From Palsa-465 sp963800475 (GTDB lineage Bacteria; Actinomycetota; Thermoleophilia; Solirubrobacterales; Solirubrobacteraceae), in NCBI GenBank assembly GCA_963800475.1, contig CAWDAZ010000004.1:930001-994000 (forward strand): 64,000 bases of DNA. Direction: 5' to 3'. The translations under genes were made by a program, and so were the position numbers. Every line of letters begins with the position of its first letter. Position 1 is the first letter of the stretch. Positions 1 through 8,477 of this stretch are shown in pieces. Under the pieces are notes generated by a model that was not told where the DNA came from, did not search any database, and saw only the letters and a list, made by a program, of their open reading frames with translations.

Positions 1-1
1 G

Positions 2-778
2 CTGAAGTACGTCGCGTGGCGCAACAACACGTTCTCGCTTCACGTCCACGTCGGGATCCGCGGCGCCGACCGGGCGGTGCAGGTGTGCGACCGGCTGCGG
101 CAGGAGCTGCCGCTGCTGCTGGCGGTTTCGTCCAACTCGCCGTTCCTGGACGGACAGGATTCGGGGCTGCACAGCGCCCGCAGCCAGATCTTCACCCGCA
201 GCTTTCCCCGCTGCGGGATCCCGGACGCGTTCGGGAGCTGGGACGCGTTCTCGTCATACGTGGACTTCCTGCGCCGGACGAATTCGATCGTCGAGTACAC
301 GCAGGTGTGGTGGTCGATCCGGCCCCACCCGTCGTTCGGAACCGTCGAGGTCCGGATCTGCGACTCGCAGGGGACGGCCGCGGAGTCCGAAGCGCTCGCG
401 TCGCTGATCGTGGCCTGCGTCGCCCAGGCTGCTCGGGATATCGACGCCGGAGTGCGGGTCGCGAACCACTCGCGGAGCCTGATCGAGGAGAACCTATGGC
501 GGGCGATCCGCTACGGCCTGCAGGGCGAGCTGATCGATCTCGACAGCGGCCGGACCCATCCGGCCGCGGAGACGCTTGATCGCCTGCTCGAGTGGTGCGC
601 CCCGGCTCGCGCCGAGCTCGGGATCGACGTGGCGCTCCCGCCCCTCAACGGGACCCAGCGTCAGCGTCGGATGTTCGAGTCCGGCATCAGCCTGCGGGAC
701 GTGTACGCCGCCACGGTGGCGGAGACGCGCGACACGTATGCTGGTGCTCTCGAGCCCCAGATGAAGACGAGCCGATGA
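2..778 (+). CDS. carboxylate-amine ligase, GCS2/YbdK family (5' truncated by window edge)
   Basis: This is the last 258 residues of a glutamate-cysteine ligase type 2 (YbdK/EgtA-like) enzyme, an ATP-dependent cytosolic ligase joining a carboxylate to an amine, classically gamma-glutamylcysteine formation. The open frame runs to base 2. The family motif LHVHVGI is near the new N-terminus, followed by the conserved core (SSNSPF, VWWSIRPHPSFGTVEVRICDSQ) and a C-terminal helical region. Family members are about 370 residues, so roughly the first 110 are outside the window. The stop overlaps the next ATG (ATGA at 775), so the two genes are probably cotranslated. Substrate is not determined: many actinobacterial paralogues are uncharacterised. 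Confidence 0.88.
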   Translation: MKYVAWRNNTFSLHVHVGIRGADRAVQVCDRLRQELPLLLAVSSNSPFLDGQDSGLHSARSQIFTRSFPRCGIPDAFGSWDAFSSYVDFLRRTNSIVEYTQVWWSIRPHPSFGTVEVRICDSQGTAAESEALASLIVACVAQAARDIDAGVRVANHSRSLIEENLWRAIRYGLQGELIDLDSGRTHPAAETLDRLLEWCAPARAELGIDVALPPLNGTQRQRRMFESGISLRDVYAATVAETRDTYAGALEPQMKTSR

Positions 779-1281
779 GCACAGGCAGCGAATACGGCGG
801 CGGGCCCGGCGGCGGTCGCCAGCCGACCGAGGAGGAGCTGCGCGCCGAGTACGAGGCGCAGATCAAGCAGGTCAAGGTCGAGCACGTGCTGCTCGAGCAC
901 GTGGTGACGCTCGCGAACCTCGGCCTGCGGCGCACCGGGCTCGCGCCGGGCACAGAGGACGAGCGCGATCCCGAGCAGGTCCGGATGGCGATCGAGGCGA
1001 TCCGGACGTTGATGCCGCTGCTCGAGGAGTCGATGCCCGAGCAGGCGGCGCAGATCAAGGACGCGCTGTCCCAGCTGCAGTTCGCATTCGTGAAGATCGG
1101 GGGCGCCGAAGCGGCGGCGGCAGCCGGTGCCGACCCGCAGTCCCCGGGACCGTCTGAGGGCCCGCCACCGGAGCAGCAGCCGCCCCAACGGCCCGTGGAG
1201 CCGCCCCAGGCCGAGCAGCCTTCACCCGACGAGCCCGGCCCCGCGCAGCGCAGCGGGCGCCTCTGGGTTCCGGGTCAGTGA
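775..1281 (+). CDS. small coiled-coil protein with Pro/Glu-rich tail, unknown function
   Basis: A 168-residue protein with no family I recognise. Residues about 10-30 are Gly/Ser-rich, residues 25-110 form two charged, probably helical stretches (EYEAQIKQVKVEHVLLEHVV and a region ending AAQIKDALSQLQFAF), and the last 55 residues are Pro, Glu and Gln rich and probably disordered. No signal peptide or membrane segment. The start is fixed by the ATGA overlap with the upstream ligase, which predicts coordinated expression and perhaps a helper role. The ORF also opens upstream in this frame, but those codons overlap the ligase. Confidence 0.7.
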   Translation: MSTGSEYGGGPGGGRQPTEEELRAEYEAQIKQVKVEHVLLEHVVTLANLGLRRTGLAPGTEDERDPEQVRMAIEAIRTLMPLLEESMPEQAAQIKDALSQLQFAFVKIGGAEAAAAAGADPQSPGPSEGPPPEQQPPQRPVEPPQAEQPSPDEPGPAQRSGRLWVPGQ

Positions 1282-1364
1282 CGCGGCGCTAGCTGCGGCG
1301 GGCGACGCCGCGCGCGACGGCGCTTGAGACCCGGACCTCACGCTACACTCGCCCCGTTCTTATC

Positions 1365-1402
1365 CCGGGCCCCCGCCCCGAACCGTACGGGTGGCGGCCC
1401 GG
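1365..1402 (+). promoter_or_regulatory. GC-rich hairpin in hppA leader
   Basis: CCGGGCC (1365-1371) pairs with GGCCCGG (1396-1402) and is followed by TTGCCCTTTT. It lies 68 bases before the hppA start and could be a terminator of the upstream pair or an attenuator. A weak upstream -10-like TACACT (1344-1349) would place it inside the hppA leader. The interval 1282-1469 holds no gene. Confidence 0.3.
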
Positions 1403-1469
1403 TTGCCCTTTTCTGGGTGCGCCGCGCGCGCCCCTCTCATTTTCTTAGCGCTCAGCTCGGAGGACCTTC

Positions 1470-3533
1470 TTGACTAGCTTCCTGACGAACCATGGCGTGC
1501 TCGTCGCGCTCGTTTGCAGCGGCGCCGCGATCGTCTACGGCGTGGTGACCTCACGCTCGCTGCTCGCGCTGTCGCCCGGCAACGAGACGATGCGCTCGAT
1601 CTCGGCGGCCGTCCAGGAGGGCGCGCGCGCGTATCTGAACAGCCAGTACACGCTGATCGGCGTCGTCGGGGTGATCTTGTTCATCGCCCTGATTCCGATC
1701 CAGAACATTCGTGTCGCGATCGGGTTCGCGATCGGCGGGATCTTGTCGGCCGCAGCCGGCTACATCGGCATGAACGTGTCGGTTCGCGCCAACGCGCGTG
1801 TCGCCGAGTCGGCCCGGTCCGGCGTATCCCGGGCGCTCGCGGTGGCATTCCGCGGCGGCGCGGTGACCGGTCTGCTGGTCGTCGGGCTCGCGCTGCTGGG
1901 CGTCGCCGGCTACTACGGGATCCTGACCTGGATCGCGGGCGAGAGCACGAAGAGCGCGGTCGACGCGCTGATCGGGCTCGGGTTCGGCGGGTCGCTGATC
2001 TCAGTGTTCGCGCGCCTCGGCGGCGGGATCTTCACCAAGGCCGCCGACGTCGGCGCGGACCTGGTCGGCAAGATCGAGGCGGGGATTCCCGAGGACGACC
2101 CGCGCAACCCGGCCGTGATCGCCGACAACGTCGGCGACAACGTCGGCGACTGCGCGGGGATGGCCGCCGACCTGTTCGAGACCTACGCGGTCACAGCGGT
2201 CGCGGTGATGCTGCTCGGCGTGCTGCTGTTCCGCCAGGAATCAGCGGTCGCGCTGTATCCGCTGGTGCTCGGCGCCGTTTCGATCATCGCGTCGATCATC
2301 GGCACGTTCGCGGTCCGCTCGCGCGCGGGCAACGTCGAGCGGGCGCTCTACCAGGGGCTGATCACGTCCGGCGCGCTCGCGGCGCTGGCGTTCATCCCGA
2401 TCACCTACTGGATGATGAACAACCTGGTCTACAAGTCGGGCGCCGCAGCGCCGCACTGGTGGAAGTTCTATCTGTGCGCGCTGATCGGGATCGCGGTCAC
2501 GGCCTGCCTGTTCGTGATCACCGACTACTTCACCTCGACTCGGTTCGCGCCGGTCAAGAACATCGCTCGCGCGTCCCAGACGGGTCACGCGACGAACATC
2601 ATCCAGGGGCTCGCGTCGGGCTTCCAGTCGACGGCTGCCCCGGCGATCGTGATCGCGCTCGGGATCCTCGGTGCGTGGAAGCTCGCCGGCGGCGGTTCGA
2701 ACGGGATCTACGGGATCGGCGTCGCGGTGATGGCGCAGCTGTCGCTCACCGGGCTGATCGTCGCGCTCGACGCGTTCGGGCCGATCACCGACAACGCCGG
2801 CGGGATCGCGGAGATGGCGGACCTGCCCGAGGAGGTCCGCAACGTCACCGACCCGCTCGACGCGGTCGGCAACACCACCAAGGCGGTGACGAAGGGCTAC
2901 GCGATCGGGTCTGCCGCGCTCGCCGCGCTGGTGCTATTCGACGCGTTCCAGCGCGAGCTTGCCGGCAAGGGCAAGGTCTTCGCGTTCTCGATCGGCGACC
3001 CGCCCGTACTGATCGGGTTGTTGATCGGTGGGCTGATGGTCTACCTGTTCGCCTCGCTGGCGATGGAGGCCGTCGGACGCGCCGGCGGCGCCGTTGTCGA
3101 GGAGGTCCGCCGGCAGTTCCGCGAGAAGCCGGGGATCATGGAGGGCACCGAGCAGCCGGAGTACGGCGCGGCCGTGGCGCTCGTGACCCGCGCCGCGCAG
3201 CGGGAGATGATCCTGCCCGCGCTGATCCCGATCCTGGTGCCGCTGATCATCGGGCTGATCGACATCCAGGCGCTCGGCGGGCTGCTGATCGGCGTGATCG
3301 TCGTCGGGTTGTTCATGGCGATCTCGATGACCAACGGCGGCGGCGCATGGGACAACGCCAAGAAACTGATCGAGGACGGCGCGTTCGGCGGCAAGGGCTC
3401 AGAGGCTCACGCTGCCGCCGTGACCGGCGACACCGTCGGCGACCCGTACAAGGACACCGCGGGTCCCGCGATCAACCCGATGATCAAGGTCGCGAACATC
3501 GTCGCGATTCTGATCATCCCGCTGATCACCTGA
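1470..3533 (+). CDS. hppA: K+-independent membrane H+-translocating pyrophosphatase
   Basis: Integral-membrane proton pump that hydrolyses pyrophosphate and exports H+ across the cytoplasmic membrane. The 687-residue length and about 16 hydrophobic segments fit the family. The substrate/Mg2+ site is clear: DVGADLVGK near residue 193, then DNVGDNVGDCAGMAADLFE and a C-terminal GDTVGDPYKDTAGPAINP. In GNTTKA (about residue 471) the lysine replaces the alanine of K+-dependent enzymes, so K+-independent proton pumping is expected. Start is TTG at 1470, chosen because CGGAGGA ends six bases upstream and the N-terminal membrane segment begins directly afterwards. It appears to be transcribed alone. 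Confidence 0.97.
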   Translation: MTSFLTNHGVLVALVCSGAAIVYGVVTSRSLLALSPGNETMRSISAAVQEGARAYLNSQYTLIGVVGVILFIALIPIQNIRVAIGFAIGGILSAAAGYIGMNVSVRANARVAESARSGVSRALAVAFRGGAVTGLLVVGLALLGVAGYYGILTWIAGESTKSAVDALIGLGFGGSLISVFARLGGGIFTKAADVGADLVGKIEAGIPEDDPRNPAVIADNVGDNVGDCAGMAADLFETYAVTAVAVMLLGVLLFRQESAVALYPLVLGAVSIIASIIGTFAVRSRAGNVERALYQGLITSGALAALAFIPITYWMMNNLVYKSGAAAPHWWKFYLCALIGIAVTACLFVITDYFTSTRFAPVKNIARASQTGHATNIIQGLASGFQSTAAPAIVIALGILGAWKLAGGGSNGIYGIGVAVMAQLSLTGLIVALDAFGPITDNAGGIAEMADLPEEVRNVTDPLDAVGNTTKAVTKGYAIGSAALAALVLFDAFQRELAGKGKVFAFSIGDPPVLIGLLIGGLMVYLFASLAMEAVGRAGGAVVEEVRRQFREKPGIMEGTEQPEYGAAVALVTRAAQREMILPALIPILVPLIIGLIDIQALGGLLIGVIVVGLFMAISMTNGGGAWDNAKKLIEDGAFGGKGSEAHAAAVTGDTVGDPYKDTAGPAINPMIKVANIVAILIIPLIT

Positions 3534-3551
3534 TCGCCTAGTGTCCGAGGG

Positions 3552-4079
3552 GTGCGCGGGCGCCCCGTCATGTTGATCGTGGTGGCCGGCGCGCTGTCGG
3601 GGTGCGGCGCGCAGGCCCACCGGCGCCCACCACTGTGCGTCCAGAGCGCTCGCGCGGTGCTGGCCGCGCACCTGGGGGTTCAGGTGTCGGCGGTCTCGCA
3701 GGCGGTGTCGACGGGCAGCAACGACATGCCGCAATGCGTACTCACCGTGCGCCGTCCGGGCTCCCGTCCCGTTCAGGTGACGGTGAACCTCGACAACGGG
3801 CCGCAGCCGTACTTCAGGCTCGAGCGCACGGCCGTCGAGGCCACCCAGCAGTTCTCAACCGTGCGGCTGTATACCGCGCCGCAGCAGATCTCCGGCCTCG
3901 GGCTGGACGCCGACTGGTTCCCGGACAGCGACTACCTGGAGACCACCGACGGTTCGAGCCTGATCACCGTGACGATCGGATGGCCCGCCTCGAAGGGGGC
4001 ACAGCGACGCGCGCTCGCGGTCGTGATCGCCCGCCCGTTCATCGGGCGGCTCCACCACAACCCGGCCGCCGGGTACTGA
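3552..4079 (+). CDS. putative lipoprotein, unknown function
   Basis: A 175-residue protein beginning at GTG. A short Arg-containing n-region and hydrophobic stretch end in a lipobox LSGC (Cys18), predicting export and lipid anchoring. The mature part has two further cysteines (CVQSA and QCVLTV) that could form a disulfide, and beta-rich segments; no domain is recognised. GTG at 3552 is preferred over ATG at 3570 because the latter would leave no positive charge before the hydrophobic core. It follows hppA by 18 bases but need not be related to it. Confidence 0.65.
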   Translation: MRGRPVMLIVVAGALSGCGAQAHRRPPLCVQSARAVLAAHLGVQVSAVSQAVSTGSNDMPQCVLTVRRPGSRPVQVTVNLDNGPQPYFRLERTAVEATQQFSTVRLYTAPQQISGLGLDADWFPDSDYLETTDGSSLITVTIGWPASKGAQRRALAVVIARPFIGRLHHNPAAGY

Positions 4080-4130
4080 CAAGGGGGCCGCGTTCACGCG
4101 CCACACGCGGCACCGCCGATCGTCGCCGTC

Positions 4131-4136
4131 TAGAGT
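4131..4136 (+). promoter_or_regulatory. candidate -10 element (TAGAGT) for the trk pair
   Basis: TAGAGT ends nine bases before the ATG at 4146, with no Shine-Dalgarno between. This is consistent with a nearly leaderless mRNA. No convincing -35 is seen. Confidence 0.35.
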
Positions 4137-4145
4137 CCAGCCCCC

Positions 4146-4586
4146 ATGTTCATCCTGATCGTCGGATCCGGCCGGGTCGGCTCGGCAGTCGCCAAGCGGG
4201 CGCTCGACGCTGGGCACGAGGTGTCCGTGCTCGACTCCGATCCGCTCTCGCACGAGCGGCTCGACAAGGACCAGACGACGACCTGGGAGGACGCCGGTGG
4301 CCGGTTCACGGTCGGCACGGCGCTCGAGATCGACGCGCTGATGGAGGCGGGGATCGAGCGCGCCGACGTGTTCGTCGCCGCCACGAGCGGCGATAACACC
4401 AACCTCGTGATCGCGCAGATCGCGCAGCGGCGCTTCAGCGTCGGCAGGATCGTCGTCCGAGTGGCCGACCCCGCGCGCGCGTCCTGGTATGGCGAGCAGG
4501 GCCTGCACACGGTGTCGCCGACGCAGGTCGCGATCGATCTCGCGACGGAGATCGTGCTGACAGGCTCAGGCGGATCGGGGGGCTGA
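4146..4586 (+). CDS. TrkA-N (RCK-N) domain protein, K+ transport regulatory subunit
   Basis: A 146-residue protein consisting essentially of one Rossmann RCK-N domain: GSGRVGSAVAKRALDAGHEV at residues 7-26 is the NAD(H)-binding glycine motif, and acidic Asp35-Ser36-Asp37 follow strand 2. RCK-N subunits bind nucleotide and gate Trk/Ktr-type potassium transporters from the cytosolic side. It lacks the usual RCK-C domain, so it likely works as a heteromer with the next gene, only four bases downstream. This mirrors the paired CeoB/CeoC (TrkA/TrkB) arrangement of other actinobacteria. No membrane transporter gene is adjacent. Confidence 0.85.
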   Translation: MFILIVGSGRVGSAVAKRALDAGHEVSVLDSDPLSHERLDKDQTTTWEDAGGRFTVGTALEIDALMEAGIERADVFVAATSGDNTNLVIAQIAQRRFSVGRIVVRVADPARASWYGEQGLHTVSPTQVAIDLATEIVLTGSGGSGG

Positions 4587-4590
4587 GCGG

Positions 4591-5277
4591 ATGTACGCGA
4601 TCATCGCCGGCGCCGGGAAGGTGGGGTGGAATCTCGCTCGTGAGCTGATCGGCCGCGACCAAGAGGTGACCCTGATCGAGTCCGACCATGGCCGCTACCG
4701 GGTCGTCGAGGAGGAGCTCGAGCATGCCGTCCAATACGGCGACGCGACCGAGCTGTGGGTGCTCGAGCGAGCCGGCATTCAGCGCGCCGACCTGGTGATC
4801 GCGGTCACCGGCGACGACGAGGACAACATCCTGATCTGCCAGGTCGCGAAGGAGAAGTACGGCTGCGACCGGATCGTCGCCCGCGTCAACAACCCCCGCA
4901 ACCTCCAGCACTTCAGGCTGCTCGGGATCCAGCCGGCGGTCTCCGCGACCGACCTGATCCTGAGGCTGATCGAGCACGAGGTACCCGAGTACGGGCTCGT
5001 GCAGTTGCTAGCGCTCGAGGAGGAGCACCTCGAGATCATCGAGGTCGAGGTCGGCACCGGGTCCCAGGCCGCGGGCGCGCGTGTGCAGGACGTGCAGCTG
5101 CCCGACGGCTCGCTGATCATCTCGGTGCTGCGGGACGGCACCGGCTTCGTCCCGAAGGCCGATTCCGTGATCGAGGCGGGAGACCAGGTGATGCTGATCC
5201 TCGACCCGGGACTCGAATCGCAGATCACTCCGCAGTTCGCGCCGGACACGATCGCGCGGTCCAAGTCGCGCCGGTGA
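4591..5277 (+). CDS. trkA: TrkA-type K+ uptake regulator with RCK-N and RCK-C domains
   Basis: A 228-residue cytosolic regulator. Residues 1-120 form the RCK-N Rossmann domain (IIAGAGKVGWNLARELI with the dinucleotide motif, then VIAVTGDDEDN). Residues about 140-215 form an RCK-C (TrkA-C) ligand-binding domain ending in DQVMLILDPG. It should gate a TrkH/KtrB-type potassium transporter in response to NAD(H) or adenine nucleotide. It follows the RCK-N-only gene by four bases and is expected to form the complementary subunit. The partner channel is not in this window. Confidence 0.9.
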   Translation: MYAIIAGAGKVGWNLARELIGRDQEVTLIESDHGRYRVVEEELEHAVQYGDATELWVLERAGIQRADLVIAVTGDDEDNILICQVAKEKYGCDRIVARVNNPRNLQHFRLLGIQPAVSATDLILRLIEHEVPEYGLVQLLALEEEHLEIIEVEVGTGSQAAGARVQDVQLPDGSLIISVLRDGTGFVPKADSVIEAGDQVMLILDPGLESQITPQFAPDTIARSKSRR

Positions 5278-5310
5278 CCGGCGCCGCCGCGCGCAGCACG
5301 GGAGGTTGCA

Positions 5311-6546
5311 ATGGCTGAGCGTCACGTCGTGCATCTGCTGATCGGGGGCGGTCTCGCGTCCGCCAACTGCGCCCGCTGGCTGCGCGAGGAGGGCGCTGAC
5401 GGCTCGATCCTGCTCGTCGGACGCGAGCCCGATCTCCCATACAACCGCCCGCCGTGCACGAAGGAGTACCTGCGGGGTCAGGAGTCGCGCGAGGAGGTGC
5501 TGTTCCGGCCGCCCGGCTGGTACCACGAGCAGGACGTCGAGGCGCTGACGCGGGTTTCGGTGATGAAGCTGGATCTCGATGCGCGTCGGGCTGCGCTGTC
5601 GAGTGGCGACTCCGTCACCTTCGAGAAGGCGCTGATCGCGACCGGGGCAAACGTCCGCCGCCTACAGGCGCCGGGCTGCGAGCTGGGCGGAATCCACTAT
5701 CTGCGCACGCTCGGCAACAGCGACACGATCCGCAAGGACGCAGCCGGCAAGCGCGTGGTGCTGATCGGCGGCTCGTACATCGCGTGCGAGGCCGCGGCCT
5801 CGCTGACCGAGCTAGGGAGCTCGTGCACGCTCGTGATGATCGAGCCGGTGGCGCTCAGCCGTGGGTTCGGCGAACAGGCCGGGCGGTTCTTCCAGAGCCG
5901 GCTCGAGGAGCACGGGATCACCGTGCACGGCGGCGACGAGCTCGACCGGTTCGAGGGCAGTGACGGCCGCGTCGAACGCGTGATCACGAAGGGCGGCCTC
6001 GAGCTCGAGGCCGACGCGGCGATCGTCGGCGTGGGGGTGAATCCAGACGTGATGCTCGCCCGCGCGGCGGGACTGGCGATCGGAGACGGCGGCGGCGTGC
6101 TCGCCGACTCGCGGCTCGAGACACAGGTCCCGGGGGTGTTCGTCGCCGGCGACATCGCGGAGTACGACAGCGTCGTGAACCACCGGCGGCTCCGGGTCGA
6201 GCACTGGGACGTCGCGTTCAACATGGGCAAGACCGTCGCCCTGAACATGCTCGGAGGCGATCGCCCCCACGACGTCGTGCCGTACTTCTTCTCCGACCTG
6301 TCGGACTGGGCGTCGCTCGAATATGTGGGCCCCGCCGCGCGGTGGGACACCGAGGTCGTGCGGGGCTCGATCGACGGAGGCGAGTTCAGCGTCTGGTACC
6401 TCGACTCCGGACGCGTGGCCGGCGCGCTGTCGGTCGGGCGCTCCCACGACCTCGAGCACGCGCGGCGGCTGATCGGCTCGGCCGCCGAGCTCGGGGAGCG
6501 CTCTGCGCTGCTCGGCGACCCGTCGGCGGACCTCGGCGAGATCTGA
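5311..6546 (+). CDS. FAD-dependent NAD(P)H reductase (ferredoxin/rubredoxin reductase type)
   Basis: A 411-residue pyridine-nucleotide-disulfide oxidoreductase-fold flavoprotein. The N-terminal FAD motif (LIGGGLASANCARWL, degenerate at the first glycine), the central NAD(P)H Rossmann motif (VVLIGGSYIACEAAASL) and the second FAD motif VPGVFVAGDIAEYD are all present. A C-terminal reductase dimerisation domain follows. There is no redox-active CxxxxC, so this is the electron-transfer subclass that passes electrons to ferredoxin, rubredoxin or a Rieske protein. Start is ATG at 5311 with GGGAGG six bases upstream. No ferredoxin or oxygenase gene is adjacent, so the partner is unknown. Confidence 0.87.
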   Translation: MAERHVVHLLIGGGLASANCARWLREEGADGSILLVGREPDLPYNRPPCTKEYLRGQESREEVLFRPPGWYHEQDVEALTRVSVMKLDLDARRAALSSGDSVTFEKALIATGANVRRLQAPGCELGGIHYLRTLGNSDTIRKDAAGKRVVLIGGSYIACEAAASLTELGSSCTLVMIEPVALSRGFGEQAGRFFQSRLEEHGITVHGGDELDRFEGSDGRVERVITKGGLELEADAAIVGVGVNPDVMLARAAGLAIGDGGGVLADSRLETQVPGVFVAGDIAEYDSVVNHRRLRVEHWDVAFNMGKTVALNMLGGDRPHDVVPYFFSDLSDWASLEYVGPAARWDTEVVRGSIDGGEFSVWYLDSGRVAGALSVGRSHDLEHARRLIGSAAELGERSALLGDPSADLGEI

Positions 6547-6575
6547 CACCAGCCGGCGGGCGGGCGGGATATACA

Positions 6576-6581
6576 TATATT
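6576..6581 (+). promoter_or_regulatory. candidate -10 element (TATATT) for the lipoxygenase-like gene
   Basis: TATATT sits in a short AT-rich patch and ends six bases before the ATG at 6588, with no ribosome binding site. It is a typical layout for a leaderless transcript. Confidence 0.4.
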
Positions 6582-6587
6582 GCGCCG

Positions 6588-8449
6588 ATGCCGCAACGTT
6601 CCGCGCCCGATTCGGGGCGTGACGAAGGCGCCCGGATCGGGCGCCGGGGGTTCATCGGGGTGGGTCTGGCGGGTGCGGGCGCCGCGCTGATTCCGCCTGG
6701 CGCTGCCGCGAAGGCCCCGGTACCGCCCAGCTCCGACGGCTCCGCGCTGCCGACGGCGCAGCCCGCTTCTAGGTCGTCCGGACAGCTCGCGCAGAAGCCG
6801 CTGCGATCGAAATATCCACACCTTCCAGCAGTCCCGGTCGACCCAGCGGGTGTGCTCGACACGCTCGCCAAGCTGAAGGTCCGTCAAGAGCAGGAAATCC
6901 AGGCAAAGCAGGGGCTCGTTCAGAAGCTGAGGATCAACGGGCGCACCGCGACGGCGTACGCGTTCCTCTACGGAAACGGCGCCAAGCCGCTGAGGCTCGA
7001 TAGCCCGGAGCAGTTCTCGATCTCGTGGACCAGGTTCCCGAATGTCTACGGCGATGGACTCCCGCACCTGCCTGCGTGGTCGGCGTCGCTGACCGATGCC
7101 GACGCGGCCACGCGCCAGTTCTGGCGACGATCGCCCAGCATGGCACCGGCTTCAACCTGATCCTCCCCCGGCGGGTCACGGCCGGCGCCGCGCGTGCCCT
7201 GCGCCGCAAGTTCGGGTCCGCGTGGACGCGCGAGGTCCGTGCCGCGGAGGCCGCCGGGAATCTGTACCTGATCGACCTGAGTCTGTTCGAGACGCTCCAG
7301 CCGCACTCAGTTGACGGCGTGGCGCGGTTCACCCCGGGGACCGTGACGCTGCTGACCCACAACCCTCGAACCAAGTCGCTCACGCCGGTCGCGATCGTCG
7401 TGTCGGGATACAAGGGGCGGGGGCGCCGCGTGTTCAGCCGAGCCGGGGCGACCGACAGCGCGTGGCTCTACGCGCTCCAGGCGGCCAAGGCGTCGGTGAC
7501 CCTGTACGGGATTTGGCTCGGCCACGTCTATCACTGGCACATCGTGACCGCTGCGACGGAAATGACGATGCTCAACACGGTCCCCGCAACCCATCCGATC
7601 TACCGGTTGATGGCGCCGCACTCCAAGTACCTGATTCCGTTCGACGACGTGCTGCTGAGGCTCTGGCCCTCGATCGCGCCGCCCACGTCGCTGTCGAGCG
7701 CCGACCAGTTCCTGGCGCTCTGCAACCAGTTCGCACGCGGCCGGACCTACTTCGACGACGACCCGCTCTCGACGCTGAGCCGGCTCCGCCTCCGGCAGCG
7801 CGATTTCAGCATCGATGCCCCCTGGGACCAGTATCCAGTCGTCCGGCGGCTGCTGACGCTGTGGGAGCTCGTGTCGGCGTACATCGGCACGTTCGTTCGA
7901 GCCACGTATGGCTCCGACGCGGCGGTCGCGGGTGACCGGACGCTTCAGACGTGGATCGCTACCGCGGGCTCCCCGAACCCGACCACGGGCGGGAACATTC
8001 GGGGACCGCCAAGGGTCACGAGCCGCGCAGCGCTACAGCGGGTGCTGACGAGCTTCCTGTACCGGATCACGGTCCACGGCGTTTCTCGCCTTAACGCGAC
8101 CTCGAACCCCGCGCTGACGTTCGTCGCGAACTTCCCGCACTGCCTGCAGCGCTCCGACATTCCGGGCCCGCGCGCGCGGATCGGAACCAAGGCGCTGCTC
8201 GACTACCTACCCAACACCGACACGATCAGCCAGGCGCTCGGCTTCTATTTCATCTTCGCGTTCTCGACGCCGTATCAGCCGTACATCCCGCTCGGCGGCA
8301 CCGACACGGAGCTGTATTTCCCAGGCGGCACCCGCGACCCCCGCAATCGGGCGCTGATCGAGCTTCGAAACGGCCTCGCGTCGTTCATCGGCGACTACGA
8401 GCCGGAGATGCCGCAGCGGTTCCAGTGGCCGCGCAACATCGAGACGTAG
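6588..8449 (+). pseudogene. Tat-exported lipoxygenase-like protein, interrupted by a single-base frameshift
   Basis: The first part (6588-7160) begins with a Tat signal (RIGRRGFIGVG, then Ala-rich). The frame then breaks at about 7121: restoring one base in GTTCTGGCG would join LTDADAATRQF to LATIAQHG and give a 620-residue protein, close to bacterial lipoxygenases. The 3' part contains THPIYRLMAPHSKYLIPFDD, characteristic of the lipoxygenase domain that inserts O2 into polyunsaturated lipids. The iron-ligand helix reads HVYHWHIVTAATE (His about 313, 316, 318) instead of the usual H-x4-H, and the second ligand region is VHGVSRLN rather than H-x3-N. So the metal site looks altered even apart from the frameshift. 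No slippery heptamer is present, so a true mutation or a sequencing error is likelier than programmed shifting. Confidence 0.6.
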
Positions 8450-8477
8450 TAGCCCGCGGGCGACAGACCCCTCGGAT

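Noticed and set aside
7100..7140. Programmed ribosomal frameshift in the lipoxygenase-like gene
   Set aside because: No X-XXY-YYZ slippery site or downstream structure is seen; a missing base is simpler.
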